Assembly: GCF_050613145.1 (NCBI RefSeq)
Contig: NZ_CP192507.1
Span: 1,116,001 to 1,180,000 of the forward strand
From: Lysinibacillus_B sp050613145
Lineage (GTDB): Bacteria > Bacillota > Bacilli > Bacillales_A > Planococcaceae
DNA: 64,000 bases
Direction of reading: 5' to 3'
Positions within the stretch are counted from its first letter, which is position 1. Every line of letters begins with the position of its first letter. Made by a program: the position numbers and the translations under genes. The notes below the pieces were generated by a model. The model was given only the letters and a program-made list of their open reading frames with translations, did no database searches and had not been told where the DNA came from. This document shows positions 43,892 through 52,629 of the stretch, in pieces.

Positions 43892-44620
43892 GTGACAATA
43901 AAAACAGATCATCGTCATTTGTACTTACAAGTGATTGATCGTTTAAAATCAGATATCGAAAAGGGTGTTTATCAAGAAAATCAAAAACTTCCTTCTGAAT
44001 TTGAACTGTCAAAATCGCTTGGAGTCAGTCGTGCAACTTTACGTGAAGCGCTAAGATTGCTGGAAGAGGAAAACGTTATTGTACGTCGTCATGGCGTAGG
44101 AACATTTGTCAATCCAAAACCAGTTTTTACATCAGGAATTGAACAGCTTTCGAGTATATCATCGATGATTGAAAAGGCAGGTATGGAGCCGGGCTCAATT
44201 TTTATGAGTGCAATGGAAGATGAACCAACAGAAAACGATTTAAACCGATTCCAAACCGACATTGATGACAATGTAATTACAATTGAACGTGTTAGAACGG
44301 CAGATAGTGAACCAGTTGTGTACTGTATAGATAAAGTGCCATCAAGCTATTTGCCAAAACAATTTTTGAAAAATGAAGATTTATCTATCTTCTCTGCCCT
44401 TGAAAAGTCGGGACAGATTCGTGTAGCGTATGCCATCACATATATTGATCCAGTGGGCTATCATGAAGTCGTTTCACCGATTTTGAAATGTGGACCAGAG
44501 ACAGCGTTACTCGTATTAAAACAACTGCACTACGATGATAATGATAAAGTAGTGCTGTATTCAAAGAACTATTTTAGAGCTGATAAATTCAGTTTCCATG
44601 TAGTTCGTAAAAGGGTGTAG
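43892..44620 (+). CDS. ymfC: GntR-family (HutC subfamily) regulator, YmfC-like
   Basis: A 242-residue regulator with an N-terminal winged helix (about 5-70, LPSEFELSKSLGVSRATLREAL) and a UTRA-type effector domain (about 90-235). I chose GTG 43892, with a TTGGTGGTGG site; the upstream frame begins in the promoter area. It sits after spoIIIE, as ymfC does in B. subtilis, and directly before the nucleoside importer, so it probably controls that importer, with a nucleoside or related ligand. Confidence 0.88.
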   Translation: MTIKTDHRHLYLQVIDRLKSDIEKGVYQENQKLPSEFELSKSLGVSRATLREALRLLEEENVIVRRHGVGTFVNPKPVFTSGIEQLSSISSMIEKAGMEPGSIFMSAMEDEPTENDLNRFQTDIDDNVITIERVRTADSEPVVYCIDKVPSSYLPKQFLKNEDLSIFSALEKSGQIRVAYAITYIDPVGYHEVVSPILKCGPETALLVLKQLHYDDNDKVVLYSKNYFRADKFSFHVVRKRV

Positions 44621-44675
44621 AACATATTTTTATTTCCTACTAATTAAAAAATGAAAAATTTGGGGGGACTAGATT

Positions 44676-45776
44676 ATGAAAAAACGTAAATTTGGTTTAT
44701 TAATCTCATCTGTGGTAGCAACTGGTGCTATTTTAGCGGCATGTGGTAGCGATGACGAGGGAGCAAAAGATACTTCAAATAACGATACAACTGGTGATAA
44801 TGGCACAACAGAAGAAGCAGCTGGGGACTTCTCCATTGCCATGGTAACAGACGTTGGTGGTGTTGATGATAAATCATTCAACCAATCTGCTTGGGAAGGT
44901 ATCGAAAAGTGGGGTACTGACAACGGGTTAACAAAAGGTGATGGTGGTTTCGACTACTTACAATCAAAATCAGATGCGGACTACAATACAAACTTAAACT
45001 TGTTATTACGTCGCGATTTTGACTTAGTATTTGGTGTAGGTTTCTTAATGAATGACGCAGTTCTTGAAATTGCGGAGCAACAACAAGATGCAAAGCTTGC
45101 AATTATTGACTCTGTCGTAGATGCACCAAACGTAGCATCTGTACTGTTTAAAGAGCAAGAAGGGGCATTCCTTGCAGGTGTCGTAGCTGCAACAATGTCT
45201 GAGACAGGTAAAATCGGTTTCGTAGGTGGACAATCTATTCCAGTAATCGAGCGTTTCCACGCAGGTTATGTTGAAGGTGCAAAAGCAGTAAACCCTGATA
45301 TCGAAATTGATGTTTACTATGCAGAAGCATTCGATAAAGCAGAATTAGGTAAAACTGCTGCAAACCGCATGTACTCTTCGGGTGTAGACATTATCTTCCA
45401 CGCTGCTGGTGGTACTGGTAACGGTGTATTCACAGAAGCGAAAGAGCGTAAAGAAAAAGATCCAAATGCGAACGTATGGGTAATCGGTGTAGACGCTGAC
45501 CAATACGCTGAAGGTCAAGTAGGTGACCAAAACGTAACATTAACTTCGATGCTGAAAGGTGTAGGTCATGCGGTAATCGATATTGCAAACCGTGCAAAAG
45601 ATGGGGACTTCCCTGGCGGAGAAACAATTGTTTATGGTTTAGCGGAAGATGGTGTTGGTTTAGCTGACTCTCGCGGTGCCATCCCAGAGGACGTATTAAA
45701 AACTGTAGAAGACTATAAAGCGAAAATTGCTTCTGGTGAAATCGTAGTACCGGAAAAACCAAAGGAAGCTAAATAA
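44676..45776 (+). CDS. nupN: BMP-family nucleoside-binding lipoprotein (NupN/BmpA-like)
   Basis: Membrane-anchored solute-binding protein of the ABC importer encoded downstream. The 366 residues start with a lipoprotein signal peptide ending in the lipobox LAAC (C23). A low-complexity acidic/Thr linker (24-50) follows, then a BMP domain (from about 53, SIAMVTDVGGVDDKSFNQSA; quoted in outline). Members bind purine nucleosides. A terminator follows, so the binding protein is probably made in excess over the membrane components. Confidence 0.95.
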   Translation: MKKRKFGLLISSVVATGAILAACGSDDEGAKDTSNNDTTGDNGTTEEAAGDFSIAMVTDVGGVDDKSFNQSAWEGIEKWGTDNGLTKGDGGFDYLQSKSDADYNTNLNLLLRRDFDLVFGVGFLMNDAVLEIAEQQQDAKLAIIDSVVDAPNVASVLFKEQEGAFLAGVVAATMSETGKIGFVGGQSIPVIERFHAGYVEGAKAVNPDIEIDVYYAEAFDKAELGKTAANRMYSSGVDIIFHAAGGTGNGVFTEAKERKEKDPNANVWVIGVDADQYAEGQVGDQNVTLTSMLKGVGHAVIDIANRAKDGDFPGGETIVYGLAEDGVGLADSRGAIPEDVLKTVEDYKAKIASGEIVVPEKPKEAK

Positions 45777-45791
45777 TCAATATGTTTGTCC

Positions 45792-45831
45792 ATCATCATA
45801 GAGATTCTTAGTAATCTCTATGATGATTTTG
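45792..45831 (+). terminator. Terminator/attenuator after the BMP lipoprotein
   Basis: ATCATCATAGAGATT (45792-45806) pairs perfectly with AATCTCTATGATGAT (45813-45827), a 15-bp stem, followed by TTTTG. Confidence 0.82.
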
Positions 45832-45933
45832 TAATCAAAGAATACCGTTAGATAATTCTGTGAATTCAAATGTAAGCGTTCTACTAATGGGGTGAAGCAG
45901 GATTTTAGTAGTATTTGGCGAAAATTAATAGAT

Positions 45934-45961
45934 GAAAGATTTTTATGTAAAAAAATCTTTC
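45934..45961 (+). terminator. Second hairpin before the ABC ATPase
   Basis: GAAAGATTTTT (45934-45944) pairs perfectly with AAAAATCTTTC (45951-45961), followed by a weak TTGTGTTAATTTT. Possibly a second attenuator in the 236-bp gap, or a structure protecting the upstream transcript. Confidence 0.45.
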
Positions 45962-46012
45962 TTGTGTTAATTTTATTACTTTCATATAAATGAGCCTAAA
46001 GGAGTGAATCGA

Positions 46013-47542
46013 GTGGAATATGTGATTGAAATGCTCGGCATTCGTAAGGAGTTTGGCGGATTCGTAGCAAACAACAACATCACTCTCCAGCTAAAAAAAG
46101 GCGAAATTCATGCACTACTAGGTGAAAACGGTGCAGGTAAATCGACTTTAATGAACGTACTTTTCGGACTTTATCAGCCAGAAGCTGGTGATATTAAAGT
46201 GCGCGGAGAATCAGTAAAGATTACAGACCCAAATGTAGCGAACGATCTTGGAATTGGGATGGTTCACCAACATTTCATGTTAGTGGAAAACTTTACTGTT
46301 ACTGAAAATATTATTTTAGGTAGCGAGCCAACAAAAGCAGGTATCGTGAATATTAAAGACGCGGCAAAAGATATTGCCAAGCTATCTGAAAAATATGGTT
46401 TGGATGTAGATCCATATGCAAAAATTGAAGATATTTCAGTCGGAATGCAGCAACGTGTTGAAATTTTAAAAACACTTTACCGTGGGGCTGAAATTTTAAT
46501 ATTTGACGAACCTACTGCTTCTTTAACGCCTCAAGAAATCACGGAGCTGATCCAGATTATGAAGCGTCTTATTAAAGAAGGTAAATCTATTATTTTAATT
46601 ACGCATAAATTAAAAGAGATTATGGAAGTTTCTGATCGTGTAACGATTATTCGTAAAGGGGAAGGGATTGGAACAGTTGTCACAGCTGAGACAAATCCAG
46701 ATCAACTTGCCGAATTAATGGTCGGACGTCAAGTCACTTTCAAAACAGAAAAAGGTTCAGCAAATCCAACAGATGAAGTATTAAATGTGAAAGATTTGGT
46801 TGTACTTGATTACCGTGGAACAGAGAAAGTGAAGGGGCTAAATTTATCAGTCCGTAAAGGTGAAATTGTCGGTATTGCCGGAATTGACGGGAATGGGCAA
46901 TCTGAATTAATCGAAGCGATTACTGGTTTACGTAAAGTAAAAAGCGGACAAGTGGTCATGAATGGTGTCAATGTAACGAATAAAAAGCCGCGTGAAATTA
47001 CAGAAACCGGCTTAGGGCATATCCCACAAGACCGTCATAAACATGGGCTTGTACTTGACTTTACAATCGGTCACAACCTAGCGCTTCAAACGTACTATAC
47101 AGATGAATTTTCAAAATTTGGCGTCATCGACTATAAAAAAATCTCGAAAAAAGCTAATGAAATTATTGAAGAGTTTGACGTGCGTACAGGTCATGGGGAA
47201 GCAACACCAGCGCGCGCGTTATCGGGTGGTAATCAACAAAAAGCGATTATCGGACGTGAGGTAGACCGAAATCCGGAGCTATTAATCGCAGCACTACCTA
47301 CACGTGGTCTTGATGTAGGGGCGATTGAATTTATTCACCGCCGTTTAATCGAGCAACGTGATAAAGGAAAAGCGGTTTTATTAATTTCATTTGAATTGGA
47401 TGAGGTCATGAATGTATCAGACCGCATTGCGGTTATTTATGATGGACAAATTGTGGATACATTAGATCCGCGTGAAACGACTGAGCAAGAGCTTGGCTTA
47501 CTAATGGCGGGGCAGTCAAAGAAAAAGAAGGGGGACGAATAA
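46013..47542 (+). CDS. nupO: Nucleoside ABC importer, tandem ATP-binding protein (NupO-like)
   Basis: ATPase with two ABC domains in one chain (509 residues). I chose GTG 46013, 8 bp after AAAGGAG. The first domain has Walker A GENGAGKS (37-44), a SVGMQQRVE signature and IFDEPTASL. The second is degenerate: Walker A region GIDGNGQSE, signature LSGGNQQK and a Walker B region LLIAALPTRGLD without the catalytic acid. This is normal for the family, though position L in AAL is usually Q. Works with nupP and nupQ. Confidence 0.96.
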   Translation: MEYVIEMLGIRKEFGGFVANNNITLQLKKGEIHALLGENGAGKSTLMNVLFGLYQPEAGDIKVRGESVKITDPNVANDLGIGMVHQHFMLVENFTVTENIILGSEPTKAGIVNIKDAAKDIAKLSEKYGLDVDPYAKIEDISVGMQQRVEILKTLYRGAEILIFDEPTASLTPQEITELIQIMKRLIKEGKSIILITHKLKEIMEVSDRVTIIRKGEGIGTVVTAETNPDQLAELMVGRQVTFKTEKGSANPTDEVLNVKDLVVLDYRGTEKVKGLNLSVRKGEIVGIAGIDGNGQSELIEAITGLRKVKSGQVVMNGVNVTNKKPREITETGLGHIPQDRHKHGLVLDFTIGHNLALQTYYTDEFSKFGVIDYKKISKKANEIIEEFDVRTGHGEATPARALSGGNQQKAIIGREVDRNPELLIAALPTRGLDVGAIEFIHRRLIEQRDKGKAVLLISFELDEVMNVSDRIAVIYDGQIVDTLDPRETTEQELGLLMAGQSKKKKGDE

Positions 47543-47545
47543 TTT

Positions 47546-48592
47546 ATGTCAAATCGATTGATTAACATTCTCGTTCCTGCTATCTCGGTTGTGTTAGGGT
47601 TAATCGTAGGTGCGATTGTAATGGTTGTGTCTGGGTATGACCCAGTTGCAGGTTACATCGCGCTTTGGAACGGTATTTTTGGAGATGTTTATACAATTGG
47701 TGAAACGATTCGCCAAATTACACCGTATATTTTAGCTGGTTTAGCGGTAGCATTTGCTTTCCGTACAGGGTTATTCAATATCGGGGTTGAAGGTCAGCTA
47801 ATTATGGGATGGGTAGCTGCAGCATATGTCGGTTACGCATTCGAAGGCTTACCTAAATTTATCCACTTGCCATTAGCGTTACTTGCTGCAGGTGCTGCAG
47901 GTGCGTTTTGGGCATTTATTGCCGGTTTCTTAAAGGCTAGATTTAGTGTGCATGAAGTTATTGCAACGATTATGTTAAACTACACGGCACTTCATATTAC
48001 GAATGCATTGATTAAGTACTGGTCAGGTAGTGACCGTACAGAAAAAATCCAAGAATCAGCGTCACTTCGTTCTCCTTGGTTTGAGCAAATAACAGATTAT
48101 TCTCGCCTTCACTGGGGAATCGTTGTCGCATTAATCATGGTATTTGTCATGTGGTTCTTACTAGAGCGCACAACACGCGGCTTCGAATTAAAGGCAGTTG
48201 GGTTTAATCATAATGCAGCAGAATATGCAGGGATGAGTGTTAATAAAAATATCATTTTAGCGATGACGATTTCAGGTATGTTCGCCGGTCTTGGAGGTGC
48301 GATGGAGGCGCTTGGTACATTCGGTTATGCCTCTGTTAAAGGTGGATTTACAGGGATCGGGTTTGACGGTATTGCGGTTGCCTTACTGGGTGCAAATACA
48401 CCGCTTGGGGTAGTTTTTGGTGCTTCATTATTCGGTTCATTAAAATTTGGTGCGTTAAATATGCCGAATGCTGCGGGTATTCCGACAGAAATCGTATCGA
48501 TTATTATTGCATTAATCATTTTCTTCGTAGCATCGGGTTACGTAATTCGTGTATTATTAGAAAAGTTTGGTAGCAAAAAGGAGGGCAACTAA
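47546..48592 (+). CDS. nupP: Nucleoside ABC importer permease 1 (NupP-like)
   Basis: A 348-residue permease of the BPD_transp_2 (branched-chain/ribose/BMP) type with about ten membrane helices. The FRTGLFNIGVEGQLIMG block (about residues 70-86) is characteristic of nucleoside permeases. It starts 3 bp after nupO with GGGGGAC as ribosome site. Confidence 0.95.
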   Translation: MSNRLINILVPAISVVLGLIVGAIVMVVSGYDPVAGYIALWNGIFGDVYTIGETIRQITPYILAGLAVAFAFRTGLFNIGVEGQLIMGWVAAAYVGYAFEGLPKFIHLPLALLAAGAAGAFWAFIAGFLKARFSVHEVIATIMLNYTALHITNALIKYWSGSDRTEKIQESASLRSPWFEQITDYSRLHWGIVVALIMVFVMWFLLERTTRGFELKAVGFNHNAAEYAGMSVNKNIILAMTISGMFAGLGGAMEALGTFGYASVKGGFTGIGFDGIAVALLGANTPLGVVFGASLFGSLKFGALNMPNAAGIPTEIVSIIIALIIFFVASGYVIRVLLEKFGSKKEGN

Positions 48593-48593
48593 T

Positions 48594-49556
48594 ATGAGCT
48601 TTTTAGAAGTATTATATTTTATCGTCCCTTCTGCTATTTTCTACGCCGCTCCGTTAATTTTCGGTGCGATTGGTGGCGTATTCTCAGAGCGTTCGGGTGT
48701 TGTCAACATCGGGATTGAAGGGATCATGGTGATTGGTGCCTTTGTAGGGATTGTCTTTAACTTATTTACAGCGGATATGTTCGGTGGCTTTACACCATGG
48801 GCTTCTCTTGTAGCCGCTATGGTAGTGGGCGCCATCTTCTCGTTATTCTTAGCGGTAGCAGCTATTTCATTCCGCGCTGACCAAACCGTTACAGGGGTAG
48901 CATTGAACTTATTAGGTATAGCAATTGCGCTATTCTCTGTGAAAATGTTGTTCGAAGGGAAAGGACAAACGGATTTCATTTCAGAACGCTTTGCGCGCTT
49001 TGATATTCCGTTATTATCAGATATTCCATTCCTTGGACCATTATTATTCCATAATTTATACGGCACATCGATTTTAGCGATTGCGCTAGCATTTGTGGCG
49101 TGGTTTGTTATTTACAAAACACCATTTGGCTTACGTCTTCGTGCAGTTGGGGAGCACCCGATGGCAGCAGATACAATGGGGATTAACGTAACGAAAATGC
49201 GTTACGTAGCAGTAATGATTTCGGGTGCGTTAGCAGGAATCGGTGGCGCGATTTATGCCCAAACGATTACAAATGATTTCGGACACGCTACAATTAACGG
49301 TCAAGGGTTCATGGCGATTGCTGCGATGATCTTCGGGAAATGGCATCCAGTTGGTGCGATGGGGGCAGCGCTATTCTTCGGTTTAGCCCAAGCTTTAAGT
49401 ATCGCAGGTGGTACGATTCCATACGTCAAGGAAATTCCACCGGTATTCCTAACGATTTTACCGTACGTGTTAACGATTTTAGCTTTAGCTGGATTTATCG
49501 GAAAAGCTACAGCACCAAAAGCAACAGGGACGCCTTATATTAAAGGCAAACGATAA
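48594..49556 (+). CDS. nupQ: Nucleoside ABC importer permease 2 (NupQ-like)
   Basis: A 320-residue permease paired with NupP. I chose ATG 48594, one base after the nupP stop, with GGAGGGC upstream. About nine membrane helices and the SERSGVVNIGIEGIMVIGAF family block (about 24-43) are seen. Last gene of the importer operon. Confidence 0.95.
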   Translation: MSFLEVLYFIVPSAIFYAAPLIFGAIGGVFSERSGVVNIGIEGIMVIGAFVGIVFNLFTADMFGGFTPWASLVAAMVVGAIFSLFLAVAAISFRADQTVTGVALNLLGIAIALFSVKMLFEGKGQTDFISERFARFDIPLLSDIPFLGPLLFHNLYGTSILAIALAFVAWFVIYKTPFGLRLRAVGEHPMAADTMGINVTKMRYVAVMISGALAGIGGAIYAQTITNDFGHATINGQGFMAIAAMIFGKWHPVGAMGAALFFGLAQALSIAGGTIPYVKEIPPVFLTILPYVLTILALAGFIGKATAPKATGTPYIKGKR

Positions 49557-49684
49557 GTTTTTAAAACACTCTATATTTCGTCGGTGCTTTTAGTAAGGGA
49601 ACATTTTTGCGGAAATAACAGTTCAACTGTGGCTCAATATTAAAATATGTTCTTGATAAAAAAGAGAGCACTCTAAAAGCATAT
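49557..49684 (+). other. Gap after nupQ: inverted repeat flanks
   Basis: TGCTTTTAG (49585-49593) and CTAAAAGCA (49673-49681) are a 9-bp inverted pair enclosing an AT-rich stretch. No gene or T-tract terminator seen. Confidence 0.3.
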
Positions 49685-49863
49685 GGAGTGAAGGGTGGCG
49701 ACTCCAGCGGGAGATTTAAGAGCAAAGGCTAAAGTCGCCACGTCCTGTGGCAATGCCTTTGTGAACAACATCATGTTGTCCCGAGGTGAAGACCCCGCAG
49801 ACGAGCATTTGCGAGTCGAGGAGGCTGAAGCCAAGCCCGCGGAAAGCGTCCGCCCGTAACGGA
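49685..49863 (+). repeat. Structured GC-rich intergenic repeat element (GAGTGAAGGGTGGCGACTCC family)
   Basis: A 179-bp GC-rich element standing out from its AT-rich surroundings. The arms at 49693-49711 (GGGTGGCGACTCCAGCGGG) and 49836-49855 (CCCGCGGAAAGCGTCCGCCC) are largely complementary with G-U pairs. Inside are CAAAGGC/GCCTTTG (49723-49729/49755-49761) enclosing GCCAC/GTGGC, ACAACA/TGTTGT (49765-49770/49774-49779), and GGCT-GAA-GCC. The outer blocks match a repeat I recognise as common between genes of Bacillaceae and Planococcaceae. Function unknown. Confidence 0.7.
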
Positions 49864-49913
49864 ATGTGCGGTCAAGTACACATTTTGGCGAAGAGCCTCA
49901 ACTGTATAGCTAT

Positions 49914-49944
49914 AAAAGTCGTCTCAGCTTGAGGCGGCTTTTTC
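49914..49944 (+). terminator. Terminator after the repeat element
   Basis: AAAAGTCGTCTCA (49914-49926) pairs with TGAGGCGGCTTTT (49930-49942) with two U-G pairs and a 3-nt loop. It could end the nup operon. Confidence 0.75.
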
Positions 49945-49988
49945 TGATGATGAGCATATGCTGTTTTACTAAAAGTTGTATAATACTT

Positions 49989-50018
49989 TTGCAATATGCG
50001 CATATTCACATGTATAGT
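49989..50018 (+). promoter_or_regulatory. Candidate ymfF promoter with palindromic operator in the spacer
   Basis: TTGCAA (49989-49994), an 18-bp spacer and TATAGT (50013-50018). The spacer holds a perfect 14-bp palindrome AATATGCGCATATT (49993-50006), positioned where a bound repressor would block RNA polymerase. Confidence 0.45.
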
Positions 50019-50065
50019 AATAGAGAGTATATATGCATTTCATTAGGTAGTCAGGAGGGGTTTTT

Positions 50066-51328
50066 TTGTTTTTAACAACACAATTAGCGAAGGGCGTTGC
50101 TTTACATACCCGACAAACGACGCAATTTAAAACGGTCAACTTTTCAATCAAATGGAGACGCCCATTAACAGAAAAGGATGCAGCGGAACGTACGGTGTTA
50201 TCGAATGTGCTACAACATTCAAATGAAAAGTTCAAAACATCCGCAGCATTTCGTAGCTATTTAGATGATTTATTTGGTACGGTGCTTTATTTTGATACAA
50301 TGAAACGTGGAAACGAGCATACAATTTTATTAAACGTAGAAACGGTGAATGATCAGTACTTAGCCAACTCAAATGTATTACAAGAAGTACTGCGTTTAAT
50401 GCACACAGTTATTTTTAGCCCTAATCTAGAAAACAATGTATTTGTTCCATCTATTGTAGAACGGGAAAAAGAAATGGTATTGGAACGCATTCAATCGATT
50501 TTTGATGATAAGGCACGCTATGCACAGCATCGCCTCACACAAATTTTACGTCCGAATCAACCAGCATCTATTTCGGCAAATGGTACACTCGAAGCAGTAA
50601 AAGCTGTAACCCCGCAGTCACTAAAAGCAGCATATGATGCCATGCTACAAGATGATACCGTTGATATTTATGTGGTCGGTGATATTGATGTAGAACAAGT
50701 GACCGAGCAGTTGCGTCAAGCACTATCGTTTGGTGACCGAGCGTTGCATGAAAAGAAACGAAAGATTGAAGTGGATACAACCCCAGAACCATATACGAAA
50801 GAACAGCATGAAATGAAACAAGGAAAGCTTCATATCGGCTTTTCAACACCGGTGTATTTCGGGCATGAAGATTTTCCTAAAATGCAAATCTTTAACGGGA
50901 TTTTTGGTGGATACGCCCACTCAAAATTATTTATGAATGTCCGTGAACGTGAAAGCTTAGCCTATTATGCATCTAGTTCATATGCGTCACATTACGGGCT
51001 TGTCTTTGTAACGTCTGGTATTGAACCGTCTAACGAGAAAAAGGCAATCGATGTGATTAATGAACAATTAACAACTATGCAAAATGGTGAAATTTCAGAG
51101 TTAGAGCTCACACAAACAAAAGCGATGTTAACGAATCAGTTAAAAGAGGCGCTTGATTCAGCGCGTGGTCAAATTGAAATATACGATCAATATAAAGATT
51201 TAAATGAACCATTTTCAATTGATACATGGGCAACTCGTTGGCAAGAAGTCACGAAGGAAGATGTTCAACAAATGGCTAAACAAGTAAAACAAGAAGCAAT
51301 TTATTTCTTGTGCGGTAAGGAGGACTAA
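50066..51328 (+). CDS. ymfF: M16-family peptidase-like protein YmfF (catalytically inactive partner)
   Basis: A 420-residue M16-fold protein. No HxxEH zinc motif is present in the N-terminal domain (the corresponding region reads VLQHSNEKFKTSAAF), so it is probably the non-catalytic half of a pair with YmfH. The TTG start at 50066 follows AGGAGGGG by 5 bp. The ymfF-ymfH-ymfI-ymfJ-ymfK-rodZ order matches B. subtilis. Confidence 0.92.
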   Translation: MFLTTQLAKGVALHTRQTTQFKTVNFSIKWRRPLTEKDAAERTVLSNVLQHSNEKFKTSAAFRSYLDDLFGTVLYFDTMKRGNEHTILLNVETVNDQYLANSNVLQEVLRLMHTVIFSPNLENNVFVPSIVEREKEMVLERIQSIFDDKARYAQHRLTQILRPNQPASISANGTLEAVKAVTPQSLKAAYDAMLQDDTVDIYVVGDIDVEQVTEQLRQALSFGDRALHEKKRKIEVDTTPEPYTKEQHEMKQGKLHIGFSTPVYFGHEDFPKMQIFNGIFGGYAHSKLFMNVRERESLAYYASSSYASHYGLVFVTSGIEPSNEKKAIDVINEQLTTMQNGEISELELTQTKAMLTNQLKEALDSARGQIEIYDQYKDLNEPFSIDTWATRWQEVTKEDVQQMAKQVKQEAIYFLCGKED

Positions 51329-51330
51329 TT

Positions 51331-52629
51331 TTGCAAAAGATTGAATTTAACCAGCTTGATGAGACATTATATTATAAGCAGCTAGACAATGGTCTTGACG
51401 TCTACATCTTACCGAAAAAAGGTTTTTCTAAAACATATGTAACCTTTACAACAAACTATGGTTCGATTGATCGTACATTTATACCGATTGGTGAGTCTGA
51501 GCCGATTACCGTTCCTGACGGTATTGCGCACTTTTTAGAGCATAAAATGTTCGAAAAAGAAGAGGGAGATGTGTTCCAAAAGTTTAGTGAAGTGGGTGCA
51601 CAAGCGAACGCTTTCACGTCTTTTACACGTACAGCGTATTTATTTTCCGCAACAGACCATATTTATAAAAGTACCGAAACATTATTAGATTTCGTACAAA
51701 GCCCGTATTTCACAGAAGCGACAGTGGAAAAGGAAAAAGGAATTATTGGGCAAGAAATTACAATGTATGATGATTTACCAGATTGGCGCTTATATTTTGG
51801 GGCGATTGAAAACATGTACCAACATCATCCGGTGAAAATTGATATCGCAGGAACAATTGAATCCATCGATAAAATTACAGCGGATCATTTATATACATGC
51901 TATAACACATTTTATCACCCATCCAATATGTTGTTATTTGTAGTGGGTGGTGTAGACCCAGTGGAAATGATGTCACTGATTGAAGAGAATCAACGAAAGA
52001 AAGAATTTCCAGAGCCACCTACACTAGAAAGTTTATTTGATGAGGAGCCGACAGCAGTAGCGGTGAAAGACCGTGAAATCTTTATGGCGGTACAAAAGCC
52101 AAAAGTATATGTCGGGTTAAAGGCAAAAACAGTAGATTTAGTAGGCAATGGTATGTTAAAGCATGAGCTTGCAGTTATGATTGCTTTAGAATGCTTATTT
52201 GGTCGTGCATCTAGTTTTTATATGGATATTTATGAACAAGGTATCATTGATGAATCTTATGCTTATGATTTCTCGCTTGAAAAAGGGTTTGGTTTTGCTT
52301 TAATTGGCTCAGATACGAATAACGCTGAAAAATTGATTCAAGCGATTAAGAACCGCTTAAAAGAAGCAGAAGACCGTTCTCTTTTCACTACGGAAGATGT
52401 AGAACGCATTAAGCGAAAAAGAATTGGGTACTTCTTACGTGCCTTAAACTCGCTAGAATTTATCGCCAACCAATTTACACGTTATAAGTTTAATGAGATG
52501 AATTTATTTGATGTCGTTCCTACGATTGAACAATTAACAGTAAATGATATTCAAGAGGCATTTACATCGCTACAAGGTGAAGAACAACAAACTATATTTA
52601 AAGTGTTGCCTGTGAGTGAACGTAAATAA
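51331..52629 (+). CDS. ymfH: M16-family zinc metallopeptidase YmfH
   Basis: A 432-residue peptidase with an intact inverted zinc motif HFLEH (about residues 67-71) followed by the conserved ANAFTSFTRTAYLF block. TTG start at 51331 with TAAGGAGG. Two bases separate it from ymfF, and its stop overlaps ymfI (TAATG). Probably forms an active/inactive pair with YmfF. Confidence 0.94.
   Translation: MQKIEFNQLDETLYYKQLDNGLDVYILPKKGFSKTYVTFTTNYGSIDRTFIPIGESEPITVPDGIAHFLEHKMFEKEEGDVFQKFSEVGAQANAFTSFTRTAYLFSATDHIYKSTETLLDFVQSPYFTEATVEKEKGIIGQEITMYDDLPDWRLYFGAIENMYQHHPVKIDIAGTIESIDKITADHLYTCYNTFYHPSNMLLFVVGGVDPVEMMSLIEENQRKKEFPEPPTLESLFDEEPTAVAVKDREIFMAVQKPKVYVGLKAKTVDLVGNGMLKHELAVMIALECLFGRASSFYMDIYEQGIIDESYAYDFSLEKGFGFALIGSDTNNAEKLIQAIKNRLKEAEDRSLFTTEDVERIKRKRIGYFLRALNSLEFIANQFTRYKFNEMNLFDVVPTIEQLTVNDIQEAFTSLQGEEQQTIFKVLPVSERK

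Noticed and set aside
49866..50075. 69-codon frame between the repeat element and ymfF
   Set aside because: It runs through a terminator and the ymfF promoter, and has no ribosome site.
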